DNA of 64,000 nt from Oscillospiraceae bacterium (GCA_015064185.1 SVSS01000001.1:254910-318909); one strand, 5' to 3'; positions 30,944 through 41,507 are shown, counted from the first letter of the stretch. The notes: generated by a model not told the origin, from the sequence alone. Program-made: numbers and translations.

Positions 30944-32565
30944 GTGAGAGAAGAGTGGCAACTGCTTTTCTGCTTTCGGATATCCGCGCACGCTTTGATG
31001 TGCCCGAGGCAGAGGTGATCGAAATAGCCAAAGCGAAAATGAAGCGCCTGTGCAGTAGTGCCACGGAGCTTCATTTTCGACTTTATAAAAAGTCTTTTGA
31101 CGCTAGAAAGAAGCCGGATATTTTACAGGTCTGCTCGGTTCTCGCCACTGCTGACGAGCCGATTTTTTTTGAGGAAAAAAGGTTTTTGGCAGCAGGCGTT
31201 CGTCCGTTTGCAGCTACGGCACCCGAGATCCGTTGTGGAGAGGAGCGTTTAAGTGCTCCCCCCTTGGTTGTCGGTATGGGGCCGGCGGGGCTCCTTGCCG
31301 CCCTGCTGCTTGCCGAGTGGGGGTATCACCCGATCATCATTGACAGAGGTGATGATGTGGCAACACGCGCGGCGTTGACTGCGCGCTTTCGCGATCTTGG
31401 TGTTTTGGATACGGAAAGTAATATTCAATTCGGTGCCGGTGGTGCCGGCACCTTTTCTGACGGAAAGCTTGTTACGCGTGTCAACGACCCACTTTGCAAT
31501 TACGTGCTTGACCGCTTGGTTTCCTTTGGTGCGCCTGCGGATATCCTCGTAAAGGCTAAGCCTCATGTTGGCACTGATATCCTTCGGGTGGTGGTTGATG
31601 CGATACTATTACGCATCCAAGCGCTCGGGGGGCAGGTGCTGTATCGCACAAGGCTTGATGATTTTACTGAGCACGCTGACTGCGTGCGTGCTATAACAAG
31701 TAAGGGCGAGATTTTAGCAGGTGCCATGGTGCTTGCTATCGGCCATAGTGCACGTGATACCTTTGAGGTTGTGATGTCACATGGCCTTGCAACCGAACCC
31801 AAGCCCTTTTCCGTTGGCGTGCGCATCGAGCATTTACGAGAGGATATTGACCGTGCGCTCTACGGAGAGCACGCAGGGCATCCCGCGCTTGGCGCCGGGG
31901 AATATTCGCTTTCCGATACTACGGGCGAGCGAGGCGTGTATACCTTTTGTATGTGCCCGGGCGGCGAGGTCGTGCCTGCCGCAAGTGAGGTGGGCGGTGT
32001 TGTGGTGAACGGCATGAGCTATCATGCCCGAAACGGAAGGAACTCCAATGCCGCTGTTGCGGTAACGGTAATGCCCACCGATGTCGGTGGCAGTGTGCGT
32101 TCGGGAATTGATTTTCAGCGCGCTCTTGAGCGTGCCGCTTATCAGGCGGGCGGCGGAGAGTATGTTGCGCCGATCTGTACTGTTGGAGATTTTCTGAACG
32201 GCTACCGTGCGACTGCACCCTCTCGCATCCAGCCGACCTACGGTGGCGGGCGCGTGCGTGTGTGCGATCTTAACACGGTCTTGCCCCCGTTTGTGGGTAA
32301 GACGCTGGCTGCGGGGCTGCGGTCATTTGATAAAAAATTACGCGGCTATGCCGCGCCCGATGCGGTGCTCACAGGTGTGGAAACACGCACCTCATCGCCC
32401 TTACGTATTTTGCGTGGCGAGGCACGCACTGCTCTTTGCCACGACCGCATTTATCCCGCGGGTGAGGGGGCAGGGTATGCCGGCGGCATTACCAGTGCCG
32501 CGCTTGATGGGCTTAAAACCGCACTTGCTATTATGGCGCGCTTTGCGCCCTATCAAAAATCATAA
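30940..32565 (+). CDS. COG2509-type FAD-dependent oxidoreductase
   Basis: A 541-residue flavoprotein of the uncharacterised COG2509 family. An N-terminal ferredoxin-like region (about 1-90) has ARKKPDILQVCSV. The FAD-binding VVGMGPAGLLAALLLAEWG starts near 108, with IQFGAGGAGTFSDGKL and the C-terminal GEGAGYAGGITSAALDG. The function is unknown; the family is widespread in anaerobes. The start overlaps the preceding stop in ATGA. A short region with a GGAAAGGAGC site separates it from recJ. Confidence 0.88.
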   Translation: MSERRVATAFLLSDIRARFDVPEAEVIEIAKAKMKRLCSSATELHFRLYKKSFDARKKPDILQVCSVLATADEPIFFEEKRFLAAGVRPFAATAPEIRCGEERLSAPPLVVGMGPAGLLAALLLAEWGYHPIIIDRGDDVATRAALTARFRDLGVLDTESNIQFGAGGAGTFSDGKLVTRVNDPLCNYVLDRLVSFGAPADILVKAKPHVGTDILRVVVDAILLRIQALGGQVLYRTRLDDFTEHADCVRAITSKGEILAGAMVLAIGHSARDTFEVVMSHGLATEPKPFSVGVRIEHLREDIDRALYGEHAGHPALGAGEYSLSDTTGERGVYTFCMCPGGEVVPAASEVGGVVVNGMSYHARNGRNSNAAVAVTVMPTDVGGSVRSGIDFQRALERAAYQAGGGEYVAPICTVGDFLNGYRATAPSRIQPTYGGGRVRVCDLNTVLPPFVGKTLAAGLRSFDKKLRGYAAPDAVLTGVETRTSSPLRILRGEARTALCHDRIYPAGEGAGYAGGITSAALDGLKTALAIMARFAPYQKS

Positions 32566-32606
32566 AAACGAAGGGTTCTAAACGGCCTTTCGGGAAAGGA
32601 GCAATC

Positions 32607-34799
32607 ATGGCAGAGCATAAGAAAAAAGAAAAAAGCTGGAAGCTGCGTGCCGCCACCGCCACCGAGGAAGCAGATGCTGCGGTGCTTGCGCGTGAGCTTG
32701 GCATTTCTTGCGTGCTGGCAAGGTTGCTCTGCCGTCGCGGTTATCGCACGCCCGAGGAGGCAAGGTGCTTTTTCAACTGTACCGATGCGGTGCTACACAA
32801 GCCTTTTTTGATGAAGGATATGGATAAGGCAGTTGCGCGTATGCAACAAGCTATTGAGGGGCATGAGAGGATCATGATCTTTGGCGACTATGATGTGGAT
32901 GGCGTTACCTCTGTCAGCCTGCTTTATCTGTATCTTACCGATCTCGGTGCCGATGTACAGTATTATATCCCCAGCCGCACGGGTGAGGGATATGGCCTTT
33001 GTGCCGCGGCTATTGATAAATTTGCCCAAGATGGTATTACCTGCATTATTACGGTGGATACCGGCATTACCGCCAACGAAGAGGTGGATTATGCCAAGAA
33101 GCTGGGCATTGATATGGTCATCACCGACCACCATGAGTGTCGCTTGCCACTGCCCGAGGCTGCCGCCGTTGTCGATCCGCACCGCCCCGATTGTCCCTAT
33201 CCCTTTAAGGAGCTTGCGGGGGTCGGCGTTGCCTTTAAGTTTGTAACCGCGTATGAGAGCATGCTCTCTCTTGCGCGCGGAGAGCGGGAAATAGACGGTG
33301 TGCGCAAAATTTGCGAGCAGTATGCCGATCTTATGGCGATCGGCACGGTTGCCGATGTTATGCCCATCGTAGATGAGAACCGCGTTATGGTAAAATACGG
33401 CATTGCACAGCTGCGCGAAACAAAGCGCGCAGGGCTTGCGGCATTGATCGACGAAGCTACGGCAGGCTCAAAGGGGGCAAGCGATGCCTCGCGTCGCAAA
33501 AGGATCACAGCCTCCTTTATCGGCTTTACGCTTGCGCCACGCCTTAACGCCGCAGGACGCATGCGCGACGCTACACTTGCTGTGCAGCTGTTGCTTGCCG
33601 AGGATGGAGAGGAAGCAAAGCGTCTTGCCGTTGAGCTGTGCGAGATCAATCTCCAGCGTCAGCAGGAGGAGAATCGCATCGCGCAGGAGGTGTTTGCTCG
33701 CATTGACGAGGAGTTTGATCTTGATCAAACCTATATTTTGGTGCTGGAGGACGACCATTGGCGCCAAGGCGTGATTGGTATTGTTGCCTCACGCGTAACC
33801 GAGCGCTATGGCATGCCCGCCATTCTTATCACCTTTGACGGCGCGGTAACCGCAGGGGGCAGTGGGCTTGATGCAGGCAAGGGCTCGGGACGCAGCGTAA
33901 AGGGCATCAACCTTGTACAGGCACTTTCCGATAGCGCGGATCTCTTGCAAAAATTCGGCGGACATGAGCTGGCGGCAGGCCTAACAGTCGCTCGTTCGCG
34001 CGTTGCCGAGTTCCGTGCGCGCATCAATGAATATGTCGCCTTGCACACCGAGCATACAGAACGCTCGGTTGAGGTAGACGTTGATATGGAGCTTGATTTT
34101 CCCGAGGCAACCATGTCCTTGGCACAGGAAATAACTGCCTTAGAGCCCTTTGGCGTGGGCAACACACAGCCACGCTTTGTAGTGCGCGACGTGACGGTGG
34201 AACGCATTGTGGAGCTTGGTGGCGGCAAGCATCTGAAGCTGACTGTTAGTGCAAACGGTCGCTCGCTTTACGCGCTTTTGTTTTCCACCTCTCGCTCGGA
34301 GATCGACTTTTGCGAGGGTGACCGTATTGACCTGCTTTGCACACTTGATATCAACGAGTATCGCGATCTGTCTTCTGTACAGCTTACCGTACAGGATACA
34401 CGACTCTCGTGCGATTATCAGGCTGAGCTTGAAGAGGGTCGCACGCGCTATGCCGAGCTGCGCCAAGGCGCGCCCTTTGCGCTTGAAGAAAACATCTTAC
34501 CCGACCGCGAGCTTTGCGGACACGCATACATGGCGCTGCGCCGTGAATTTCGGCGCGGTAAGGCTACATATAGCGAGGGAGAGCTTTTATCCCTGTTTAA
34601 CATCGCCGCACCGCGCAGGATCACCTACCCCTGCATGAAATATATTGTGGAGATCTTCCGTGAATTGCAGATCTGCGGTGTAGAGGAGCTGGGCGCGGGC
34701 AAATATACCTTTGATATCTATTACAAATCCGAGAAGAGCAATATTGAAAAATCGTCTATTCTCAAACGGTTGCGCTCGCAGTGCCGCAACAGAGCCTGA
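32607..34799 (+). CDS. recJ: Single-strand DNA exonuclease RecJ
   Basis: A 730-residue DHH-family nuclease. The DHH domain shows FGDYDVDGVTSVSLL (about 92-106), VDTGITA and TDHHECRLP, which bind two metals. The DHHA1 domain contains the GGHELAAGLTV motif, followed by an OB-fold and a Firmicutes-specific C-terminal extension. It is a 5'-3' exonuclease used in recombination and mismatch repair. AAAGGAG is 6 nt before the ATG. Fourteen nt separate it from relA, the common recJ-relA order of Firmicutes. Confidence 0.95.
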   Translation: MAEHKKKEKSWKLRAATATEEADAAVLARELGISCVLARLLCRRGYRTPEEARCFFNCTDAVLHKPFLMKDMDKAVARMQQAIEGHERIMIFGDYDVDGVTSVSLLYLYLTDLGADVQYYIPSRTGEGYGLCAAAIDKFAQDGITCIITVDTGITANEEVDYAKKLGIDMVITDHHECRLPLPEAAAVVDPHRPDCPYPFKELAGVGVAFKFVTAYESMLSLARGEREIDGVRKICEQYADLMAIGTVADVMPIVDENRVMVKYGIAQLRETKRAGLAALIDEATAGSKGASDASRRKRITASFIGFTLAPRLNAAGRMRDATLAVQLLLAEDGEEAKRLAVELCEINLQRQQEENRIAQEVFARIDEEFDLDQTYILVLEDDHWRQGVIGIVASRVTERYGMPAILITFDGAVTAGGSGLDAGKGSGRSVKGINLVQALSDSADLLQKFGGHELAAGLTVARSRVAEFRARINEYVALHTEHTERSVEVDVDMELDFPEATMSLAQEITALEPFGVGNTQPRFVVRDVTVERIVELGGGKHLKLTVSANGRSLYALLFSTSRSEIDFCEGDRIDLLCTLDINEYRDLSSVQLTVQDTRLSCDYQAELEEGRTRYAELRQGAPFALEENILPDRELCGHAYMALRREFRRGKATYSEGELLSLFNIAAPRRITYPCMKYIVEIFRELQICGVEELGAGKYTFDIYYKSEKSNIEKSSILKRLRSQCRNRA

Positions 34800-34813
34800 A
34801 AGGAGACCCATAG

Positions 34814-37039
34814 ATGGCAAGTGCCGCTTATAACGATATTACCCGCCTATTCGAGATACTCGCTGCATCGGGTAATAACTACAATATCGCCAAGATCACT
34901 ACTGCATACGAGTATGCAGCCATGCTGCACGAGGGGCAGTGGCGAAAGAGTGGAGATGCGTATATTTCCCATCCGATCGCTGTGGCTGAGATCGTCGCGG
35001 GTCTCGGGCTTGATTCTGATTCGATCTGCGCTGCACTTCTGCACGATACGGTAGAGGACTGCGCAGAAAAGACAAATTTGAAGGAGATCGAAAAGAGATT
35101 TGGTAAGGACGTGGCAATGCTCGTTGACGGTCTTACCAAGATCGTTTTGCTTGAGGTGGAGGACAAGGAAGAGGCGCACATCGAAACCCTGCGCAAGATG
35201 CTGCTTGCCATGTCTAAGGATGTGCGTGTTATCCTCATTAAGCTTTGTGATCGCTTGCACAATATGCGTACGCTTGGCGCGCGCTCTGATGCAAAGCAAC
35301 GCACCACCGCGCTTGAAACCATGCATATCTACGCGCCCTTGGCGCACCGACTCGGTATGCAGCGTATCAAGCAGGAGCTTGAAAATTTGAGCCTGATGTA
35401 CCTTGACCCCTACGGCTACACAGAGGTCAAGCAGGATATCGAAAAGAAATACGGCACGCATACCGATTTTGTGGAGCATATCAGGAAGCAGGTTGGTGAC
35501 AAAATGCGGGAGAATAATATCTCCTTTACCCTCGAGGGGCGCATCAAATCGGTTTACAGCATCTACAAAAAGATGTATACGCAAAATAAGAGCTTTGATG
35601 AGATCTACGACTTTTATGCGCTTCGCCTGATCGTGGATACCGAGCTCGCTTGCTATACGGCGCTCGGTATCATTCACGAAATGTATAAATCCATGCCGGG
35701 GCGCTTTAAGGATTATATTTCCACCCCTAAGCCCAATTTGTACCGCTCGCTGCATACCACCGTTATCGGGCGCTTTGGCGTGCCGTTTGAGGTGCAGATC
35801 CGCACCCGTGAGATGCATGAGATCGCTGAGTTTGGTATCGCTGCACACTGGAAGTATAAATCGGGCGCACAGAGCCGCGCGGATATCGATAAAAAGCTTG
35901 CTTGGGTATCACGCCTACTTGAAAGTGAGGAGGAAACGCGCGATCCCGATGAATTTATTGACGTATTTAAAACAGACGTTTTCCAGGATGAGACCTTTGT
36001 GTTTACGCCCAAGGGTGATGTGATCACGCTTTCAAAGGGTGCTACCGTCATTGATTTTGCCTATGCCATTCACTCTGCCGTGGGCAACAAAATGACGGGT
36101 GCTAAGATCAACGGTATGATCGTGCCGATTGACCGCGTGCCGCAAAACGGTGAGATCGTAGAGATCATTACCTCAGGCTCCTCCAAGGGTCCCTCGCGTG
36201 ACTGGCTCAATATCGTAAAAACGGGGCAGGCGCGCAGCAAGATCCGCCAATGGTTCAAAAAGGAGAAGCGCGCGGATAATATCGTGGTGGGCAAGGCTGC
36301 CGTTGAAATGGAGCTTAAAAAGTTTGGCAGACCCACCAACGAAGCACAGCGACAGGAGATCATTGCTGCTACCGCACAGCGCGTGGGCTATGCCTCGGCT
36401 GACGATCTCTTTAACACGATCGGCTACGGCGGCATTACCGTTTCTAAGATCTCCACACGCTTGCGTGAGGAATTTGATAAGGTCGTGCGCCCCGAGCCTC
36501 AGCAGGAGGAGAGGGCACCGCTAACAGTAGAAAACATTCGCGTTTCCGAGAAGCCGCGCCAGCTGCGGCATAACAGCGGCATCGTGGTTGACGGTGAGCG
36601 CGGCTGCCAGGTGAAGTTTGCCAAGTGCTGTAATCCCTTGCCGGGCGACAACGTGATTGGCTTTATTACAAAGGGCTTTGGCATTTCCATTCACAAGGTG
36701 GATTGCCCCAACGTGGAAAGCGGCATGAAAAAACCCGAGGATGCCGACCGTTGGGTGGAGGCACACTGGGAGCGCGGCAGTCAAGAGAACGCAAGCGACG
36801 TCTATGAGGCACTTGTGCAGATCTATGCATATAGCAGCCTTACCATTCTTGCGGAGATCACCATGGCGCTGGCTGACATGAAGGTGCTGCTGCTGCAGAT
36901 CAATACGCAGAAAAAGAACGACGGACGCCTTGTTGTCAATTTGAAAATCAGCTGTAAGAACGTCGATCACTATCACTCCATCGTTTCTCGCCTCAAGAGC
37001 CTCAAGGATGTGATCGATATCGGAAGGGGCTTTTCATGA
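34814..37039 (+). CDS. relA: Bifunctional (p)ppGpp synthetase/hydrolase
   Basis: A 741-residue Rel protein. The HD hydrolase domain (about 25-190) has the metal-binding ALLHDTVEDC, with HPIAVAEIV before it. The synthetase domain (about 240-360) has PKPNLYRSLHTTV. TGS (about 395-455), a linker with the conserved CCNPLPGD, and an ACT domain (about 670-741) follow. The intact HD and synthetase motifs indicate that it both makes and degrades the alarmone. AAAGGAGA precedes the ATG, and the end overlaps dtd by 4 nt. Confidence 0.95.
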   Translation: MASAAYNDITRLFEILAASGNNYNIAKITTAYEYAAMLHEGQWRKSGDAYISHPIAVAEIVAGLGLDSDSICAALLHDTVEDCAEKTNLKEIEKRFGKDVAMLVDGLTKIVLLEVEDKEEAHIETLRKMLLAMSKDVRVILIKLCDRLHNMRTLGARSDAKQRTTALETMHIYAPLAHRLGMQRIKQELENLSLMYLDPYGYTEVKQDIEKKYGTHTDFVEHIRKQVGDKMRENNISFTLEGRIKSVYSIYKKMYTQNKSFDEIYDFYALRLIVDTELACYTALGIIHEMYKSMPGRFKDYISTPKPNLYRSLHTTVIGRFGVPFEVQIRTREMHEIAEFGIAAHWKYKSGAQSRADIDKKLAWVSRLLESEEETRDPDEFIDVFKTDVFQDETFVFTPKGDVITLSKGATVIDFAYAIHSAVGNKMTGAKINGMIVPIDRVPQNGEIVEIITSGSSKGPSRDWLNIVKTGQARSKIRQWFKKEKRADNIVVGKAAVEMELKKFGRPTNEAQRQEIIAATAQRVGYASADDLFNTIGYGGITVSKISTRLREEFDKVVRPEPQQEERAPLTVENIRVSEKPRQLRHNSGIVVDGERGCQVKFAKCCNPLPGDNVIGFITKGFGISIHKVDCPNVESGMKKPEDADRWVEAHWERGSQENASDVYEALVQIYAYSSLTILAEITMALADMKVLLLQINTQKKNDGRLVVNLKISCKNVDHYHSIVSRLKSLKDVIDIGRGFS

Positions 37040-37515
37040 TAGCCGTATTACAACGCGTTAACCGTGCCAAGTGCTGTGTCGAGGGGGAAATCGTCGGTGA
37101 GATCGGCAAAGGGCTGCTGGTATTATTGGGAGTTTGCAGTGACGATACCGTAGAGGATCGCGAGTTACTTGCCAAAAAGATTGCGGCTTGCCGTATCTTT
37201 ACCGATGAAAATGATAAGATGAACCTATCCGTGGCAGATATTGGGGGCGGCGCGTTGGTCGTGTCAAACTTCACGCTTTGCGCCGACTATGCCCACGGCA
37301 ACCGCCCCTCGTTTTTCGGGGCTGCCGCGCCCGATGTGGCAAGTGAGGCATATCTGCTTTTTTGCGAGGCGCTTTCAAATCACCTTGCCGCCCCCGTGGA
37401 GAGGGGGCGCTTTGGTGCGGATATGAAAATTGACATGGAATGTGACGGCCCCGTTACGATCGTGATGGATAGCCGTGTTTTAAAAAATAAGGGAAGGAGG
37501 AGCTGTGAGGCATGA
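37036..37515 (+). CDS. dtd: D-aminoacyl-tRNA deacylase
   Basis: A 159-residue DTD. GALVVSNFTLCADYAHGNRPSF covers the substrate region, where SQFTL is usual and SNFTL is seen here. The cross-subunit Gly-cisPro motif is GPVTIVMDS near the C-terminus. It removes D-amino acids, and achiral glycine, from mischarged tRNA. It follows relA as in many Firmicutes and starts within the relA stop (ATGA). It overlaps hemZ by 4 nt. Confidence 0.93.
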   Translation: MIAVLQRVNRAKCCVEGEIVGEIGKGLLVLLGVCSDDTVEDRELLAKKIAACRIFTDENDKMNLSVADIGGGALVVSNFTLCADYAHGNRPSFFGAAAPDVASEAYLLFCEALSNHLAAPVERGRFGADMKIDMECDGPVTIVMDSRVLKNKGRRSCEA

Positions 37516-38999
37516 AATTGCATATTGAAGGAAATATCAACGCATATTACGTGCAAATGCTTTGCATGATCTTTTTCCCCGGAGAAAAATTCTCCTCGGA
37601 GGGCGAGGAGGATGCGCACGAGCTGTATTTGAGCGTTACGGAATCGCAGGAGAGCGTTTTTGCTGCTGCGCGCCTTTTGTGCGACGGTAAGAGTGCTGTT
37701 GCCGAAAAGACCTTGGAGCGCCGTGAGGATCTTAGCGCCGATCGCCTGAAAAAGATCGTAATCGGACATGTGATCCTTTCTGCCGCAGGCGAGCTGCTGC
37801 ATTATCGCCCCTCGTGGGGAATGCTTACGGGTGTGCGCCCCTCGAAGGTGGCGACCGAGCTGCTGCTGAACGGTCATAGCAAAACCCGTGTGAAAAAGAT
37901 GCTGGCATCCGATTATTTGGTGATCCCTAAAAAGGCGGCGCTGGCTACCGATGTGGCGCTTTATGAGCAGCAGATCATAGGCAAGCCCGACATTCGCGAT
38001 TGCAGCGTGTATATCTCGATCCCGTTTTGCCCGTCGCGTTGCTCCTATTGCTCCTTTGTTTCCTATACCTCAAAGCGCTTGCTTTCGCTCATTCCCGATT
38101 ATCTTGAAATGCTCAAGCTTGAGGTTGCCGAAAAATTCCGTATCATCAAGGAGCTGGGGCTTCGTGTGCGAACGGTATATATCGGCGGGGGTACACCCAC
38201 CATTTTGACAGCGCCGCAGCTTCGCGAGCTGCTTGAAACAGTAGCGGCGGGCACTGACGTGTGTGCACTTTCCGAATTTACCCTTGAAAGCGGCAGACCC
38301 GACACCATCGATGCTGAAAAAATGAGAATCGCCAAGGAATTTGGCGTTACGCGCGTGTGTGTGAATCCGCAAACGCTGTGTGAGGAGGTGCTACAGGGCA
38401 TTGGACGCTCGCACACCACCGAGGATTTTTACCGCGCTTATGATATTGCGAGAAGCTCCGGCATAAAGTGTATCAATACCGATCTGATCGTCGGTTTGCC
38501 GGGAGATAACTTTCGCACTTTTTCTGCTACGTTTGACGAAATTTTACGCCTTGACCCTGAAAATATCACCGTACATACCTTTTGCGTAAAGCGTGCGGCG
38601 GAAATTTTGCGTCAGGGAAATCGCGTATATAATCTGCGCGGCGGAGATGCGGGAAAATGTGTAGATTACTCACAGATCCGCGCGGCAGAGGCAGACTTTA
38701 AGCCCTATTATATGTATCGCCAAAAGAACATGGTTGGAAACTATGAAAATGTCGGCTTTGCAAAAGAGGGCTTCGAGGGGTTATATAATATTTATATGAT
38801 GGAAGAGGTGCATTCGATTTTCGCCGCAGGTGCGGGAGCAGTTACCAAGCTTATGGAATACGCGGCACCCGAAAGCGGCAAAAAAACGGTGATCACCCGT
38901 CTTTTCAATGCCAAATACCCTTATGAATATCTCGATGCCGGTGTTTCTCGCGACGTGCTCGATCAGATCGTATCATTTTATCGGGAACGCGGCTTTTAA
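37512..38999 (+). CDS. hemZ: Oxygen-independent coproporphyrinogen III oxidase-like radical SAM enzyme
   Basis: A 495-residue radical SAM protein of the HemZ type. Cys173, Cys177 and Cys180 in CPSRCSYCSF bind the 4Fe-4S cluster, and YIGGGTPTIL is the SAM-binding loop. An N-terminal domain of about 165 residues is characteristic of HemZ. By family it decarboxylates coproporphyrinogen III without oxygen. No other haem genes are in the window, so the true substrate is not assured. It overlaps dtd by 4 nt and keeps the relA-dtd-hemZ order seen in Clostridia. Confidence 0.88.
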   Translation: MKLHIEGNINAYYVQMLCMIFFPGEKFSSEGEEDAHELYLSVTESQESVFAAARLLCDGKSAVAEKTLERREDLSADRLKKIVIGHVILSAAGELLHYRPSWGMLTGVRPSKVATELLLNGHSKTRVKKMLASDYLVIPKKAALATDVALYEQQIIGKPDIRDCSVYISIPFCPSRCSYCSFVSYTSKRLLSLIPDYLEMLKLEVAEKFRIIKELGLRVRTVYIGGGTPTILTAPQLRELLETVAAGTDVCALSEFTLESGRPDTIDAEKMRIAKEFGVTRVCVNPQTLCEEVLQGIGRSHTTEDFYRAYDIARSSGIKCINTDLIVGLPGDNFRTFSATFDEILRLDPENITVHTFCVKRAAEILRQGNRVYNLRGGDAGKCVDYSQIRAAEADFKPYYMYRQKNMVGNYENVGFAKEGFEGLYNIYMMEEVHSIFAAGAGAVTKLMEYAAPESGKKTVITRLFNAKYPYEYLDAGVSRDVLDQIVSFYRERGF

Positions 39000-39029
39000 A
39001 TAGCGCGCCCCGTGTTGGGGGTGATACGC

Positions 39030-40712
39030 TTGTCAGATCAAACCTCTCCCGTGCGGGAGAAAAAATTTATGCGTGGGGTCATGATACTGACCCCCGCAAC
39101 GCTTTTGGCTAAACTGATTGGGCTCTTTTACAAAATACCGCTTTTGCTGATCGTAGGCGTGGAGGGAATGGCATACTTTTTGTCGGCTTATCATGTCTAC
39201 TCCTTACTTTTTGTTCTTTCTGCGGCGGGTCTGCCGAGCGCCTTGTCATTGCTTGTATCGCGTCATGTGGCAAGCGGCAGAAAGGGGGCAGTAGGGCGCA
39301 TCTTCGGTGTATCGCTTTCTGCATTTTTGCTGCTTGGCTTTCTTGGCACTGTTACGCTTTTCTTGTTTGCAAAACAGATCGCTGCGGGCTTGTCGATGCG
39401 CGAGGCAACATTTTCGATAATGGCGATAGCACCCGCACTCATGCTATCGGCTTTTACAGGCGCTGTGCGCGGTCTTTTTCAAGGCCGGCATAACATGGTG
39501 CCAACTGCGGTGTCAGAGGTGATCGAGGCGGTAGGCAAGCTCTTGTTCGGCATCACACTTGCTTATTTCGCAAAATCACGTGGAGTGAGTGTTGAGGGTG
39601 TGGCTGCTGCGGCAGTTTTTGGTATTACCTTGGGCGTTTTGCTTTCAGCTCTGTATCTTGCCCTTTGCTTGCTTACTGCTCGAAAAACGCTTTTTTTGCC
39701 ATCCCTTGGCGCAATGCCCTCACGGCGCGCGTTGCTTTGTGAGATCTTGCGTGTGGCGTTTCCTGTTACCATCAGCGCTTCTGTGATGAGCCTTGTCAGC
39801 TTGGTCGATACTGTACTGATTTCAAGCAGACTGCAGGCGGGGGGCTTTGCGCCCGGTATTGCCAACGCCATGTATAGCAGTTATGGCAATCTTGCTGTTC
39901 CGCTTTATAATCTTGTGCCGGCACTGCTCGCGCCGATCACGCTCTCGCTTACCCCAACACTGACGGCGGCATTTGCCGCGGGGGATGAGGAGGGCGTGCG
40001 AGATGCGTTTTCTAAGGCGCTGCGATTAACATCTTTGATCGCTCTTCCTGCGGCGCTTGGGCTTTCTGCTTTTTCAAGGCCCATACTTTCCTTGCTGTAT
40101 GCGGGACAGGATGCAGCCGTCGGGGTAGCGGCACCGCTGCTTTCGGTGCTTGCACCGGCAATTTTTCCGGCGGTTTTGATTGCTTTGACAAGTGCTGCAT
40201 TGCAGGCGGCAAACAAGGCATCGGTTCCCGTGTGGTCAAGCCTCACGGGCGCTGTGGTAAAGCTGTTGCTTCAGGCGCCGTTGCTTACTTGTTCCGGCGT
40301 CAACATTATGGGGGCACCGATCAGCACTCTTGCCTGCAATGTGACGGTCTTAACGATCAATATGGCGGTGCTCTCAAGCACTGTAAGTCTTCGTACAGTG
40401 CCGATCAGTACGCTTTTGCGCCCCTTTTTTGCCGCCCTGCTTGCCGTGCTTGGAGGCGGAATTGGATATTTCTGTATGCTACACCGTTTGGGACAGCGGC
40501 CATGGCAAATGCCGCTTGTGCTCCTTTTTGTAGTGCTTTTTTATGGCTTGCTGGCACTGCGCTTTGGCGCGATTGACAGTGAGGATATAGAGGAATTGCC
40601 CTGCGGTGGTATCATCTGCCGCGTGCTTGAAAAATGCAATGTATTGCGTGAGGTAAAAAAACGTGACAAGAGAAGAAAAATTACAGCTGATCTTAGGAAA
40701 AAACGCATATAA
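39030..40712 (+). CDS. SpoVB/MurJ-type polysaccharide flippase (MOP superfamily)
   Basis: A 560-residue protein with about 14 membrane helices. The N-terminal RGVMILTPATLLAKLIGLFY is typical of the SpoVB branch, which translocates lipid-linked oligosaccharides for spore cortex or cell-wall synthesis. The start is set at TTG 39030, because GGGGGTGAT, a near-perfect anti-16S match, lies 5 nt before it. The C-terminal 60 residues are cytoplasmic and very basic ([17 protein letters not shown]). The 3' end overlaps mazG by 50 nt. Whether it serves cortex or vegetative wall cannot be told. Confidence 0.85.
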   Translation: MSDQTSPVREKKFMRGVMILTPATLLAKLIGLFYKIPLLLIVGVEGMAYFLSAYHVYSLLFVLSAAGLPSALSLLVSRHVASGRKGAVGRIFGVSLSAFLLLGFLGTVTLFLFAKQIAAGLSMREATFSIMAIAPALMLSAFTGAVRGLFQGRHNMVPTAVSEVIEAVGKLLFGITLAYFAKSRGVSVEGVAAAAVFGITLGVLLSALYLALCLLTARKTLFLPSLGAMPSRRALLCEILRVAFPVTISASVMSLVSLVDTVLISSRLQAGGFAPGIANAMYSSYGNLAVPLYNLVPALLAPITLSLTPTLTAAFAAGDEEGVRDAFSKALRLTSLIALPAALGLSAFSRPILSLLYAGQDAAVGVAAPLLSVLAPAIFPAVLIALTSAALQAANKASVPVWSSLTGAVVKLLLQAPLLTCSGVNIMGAPISTLACNVTVLTINMAVLSSTVSLRTVPISTLLRPFFAALLAVLGGGIGYFCMLHRLGQRPWQMPLVLLFVVLFYGLLALRFGAIDSEDIEELPCGGIICRVLEKCNVLREVKKRDKRRKITADLRKKRI

Positions 40713-41490
40713 TATCGATGATCTGGTTAGCATAGTAGAGCTGCTGCGCTTACCCGGCGGCTGTCCGTGGGACATGGAGCAAACACACAAGTCGCTACGC
40801 AAGGATCTTATTGAGGAAACCTATGAGGTCATCGAGGCGATTGACAATGACGATCCCGTGCTTCTTCGCGAGGAGCTTGGTGATGCGCTTTTGCAGATCG
40901 TGATGCACGCTCGCATCGAGGAGGAGGCAGGACGCGCTACCTTTGATGAGATCGCAGGGGATGTTTGCCGAAAGATGATCCACCGTCATCCGCACGTGTT
41001 TGGTCAAGGAAAGGCGGATAGCGTCGCCGAGGTGCTTTCCAATTGGGAGAAGATCAAAAGCGAGGAAAAAAGTCGTAATACGGTCACGGATAAGTTGAAT
41101 GCCATCCCGCGCCAGCTTCCGGCACTCATGCGCGCCGCAAAGATCGGAAAAAAGGCAACCGTGTTGGATTTTCCAAGCGTAGAGTCGGTGTTATCTAAGG
41201 TGCGTGAGGAGCTGGGGGAGATCGAGGCGGCACTTGCAGAGCAAAATGCCGATCAAGTATTAGAGGAGGTAGGAGATCTTCTCTTTACGGCGGCAAGCCT
41301 TGCGCGATTGGTGAATGTGGAGCCTGAGGAGGCACTCACGCGTGCTACCGATAAATTTGTGTCGCGATTTGCCGCTGTTGAGGAAAATGCGATAGCGTTG
41401 GGGCAGAATTTGGCTGATATGAGCGATGAAGAAAAGAACAAATTGTGGGAAAATGTAAAAAAAATGAAAATTTGTGAGAATTTTCGCTAA
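40663..41490 (+). CDS. mazG: MazG nucleoside triphosphate pyrophosphohydrolase
   Basis: A 275-residue protein with two MazG domains. The first (about 20-120) has [17 protein letters not shown] and the [14 protein letters not shown] metal-binding helix. The second has [15 protein letters not shown]. MazG hydrolyses non-canonical or excess NTPs to NMP and PPi. The GTG at 40663 is used; GTGAGGT lies 9 nt upstream, inside the flippase gene. In many Firmicutes mazG lies between spoVT/yabM-type flippases and HU/yabO-yabP-yabQ, as here. Confidence 0.94.
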   Translation: MTREEKLQLILGKNAYNIDDLVSIVELLRLPGGCPWDMEQTHKSLRKDLIEETYEVIEAIDNDDPVLLREELGDALLQIVMHARIEEEAGRATFDEIAGDVCRKMIHRHPHVFGQGKADSVAEVLSNWEKIKSEEKSRNTVTDKLNAIPRQLPALMRAAKIGKKATVLDFPSVESVLSKVREELGEIEAALAEQNADQVLEEVGDLLFTAASLARLVNVEPEEALTRATDKFVSRFAAVEENAIALGQNLADMSDEEKNKLWENVKKMKICENFR

Positions 41491-41507
41491 AATTTTTATT
41501 TTTCCTA

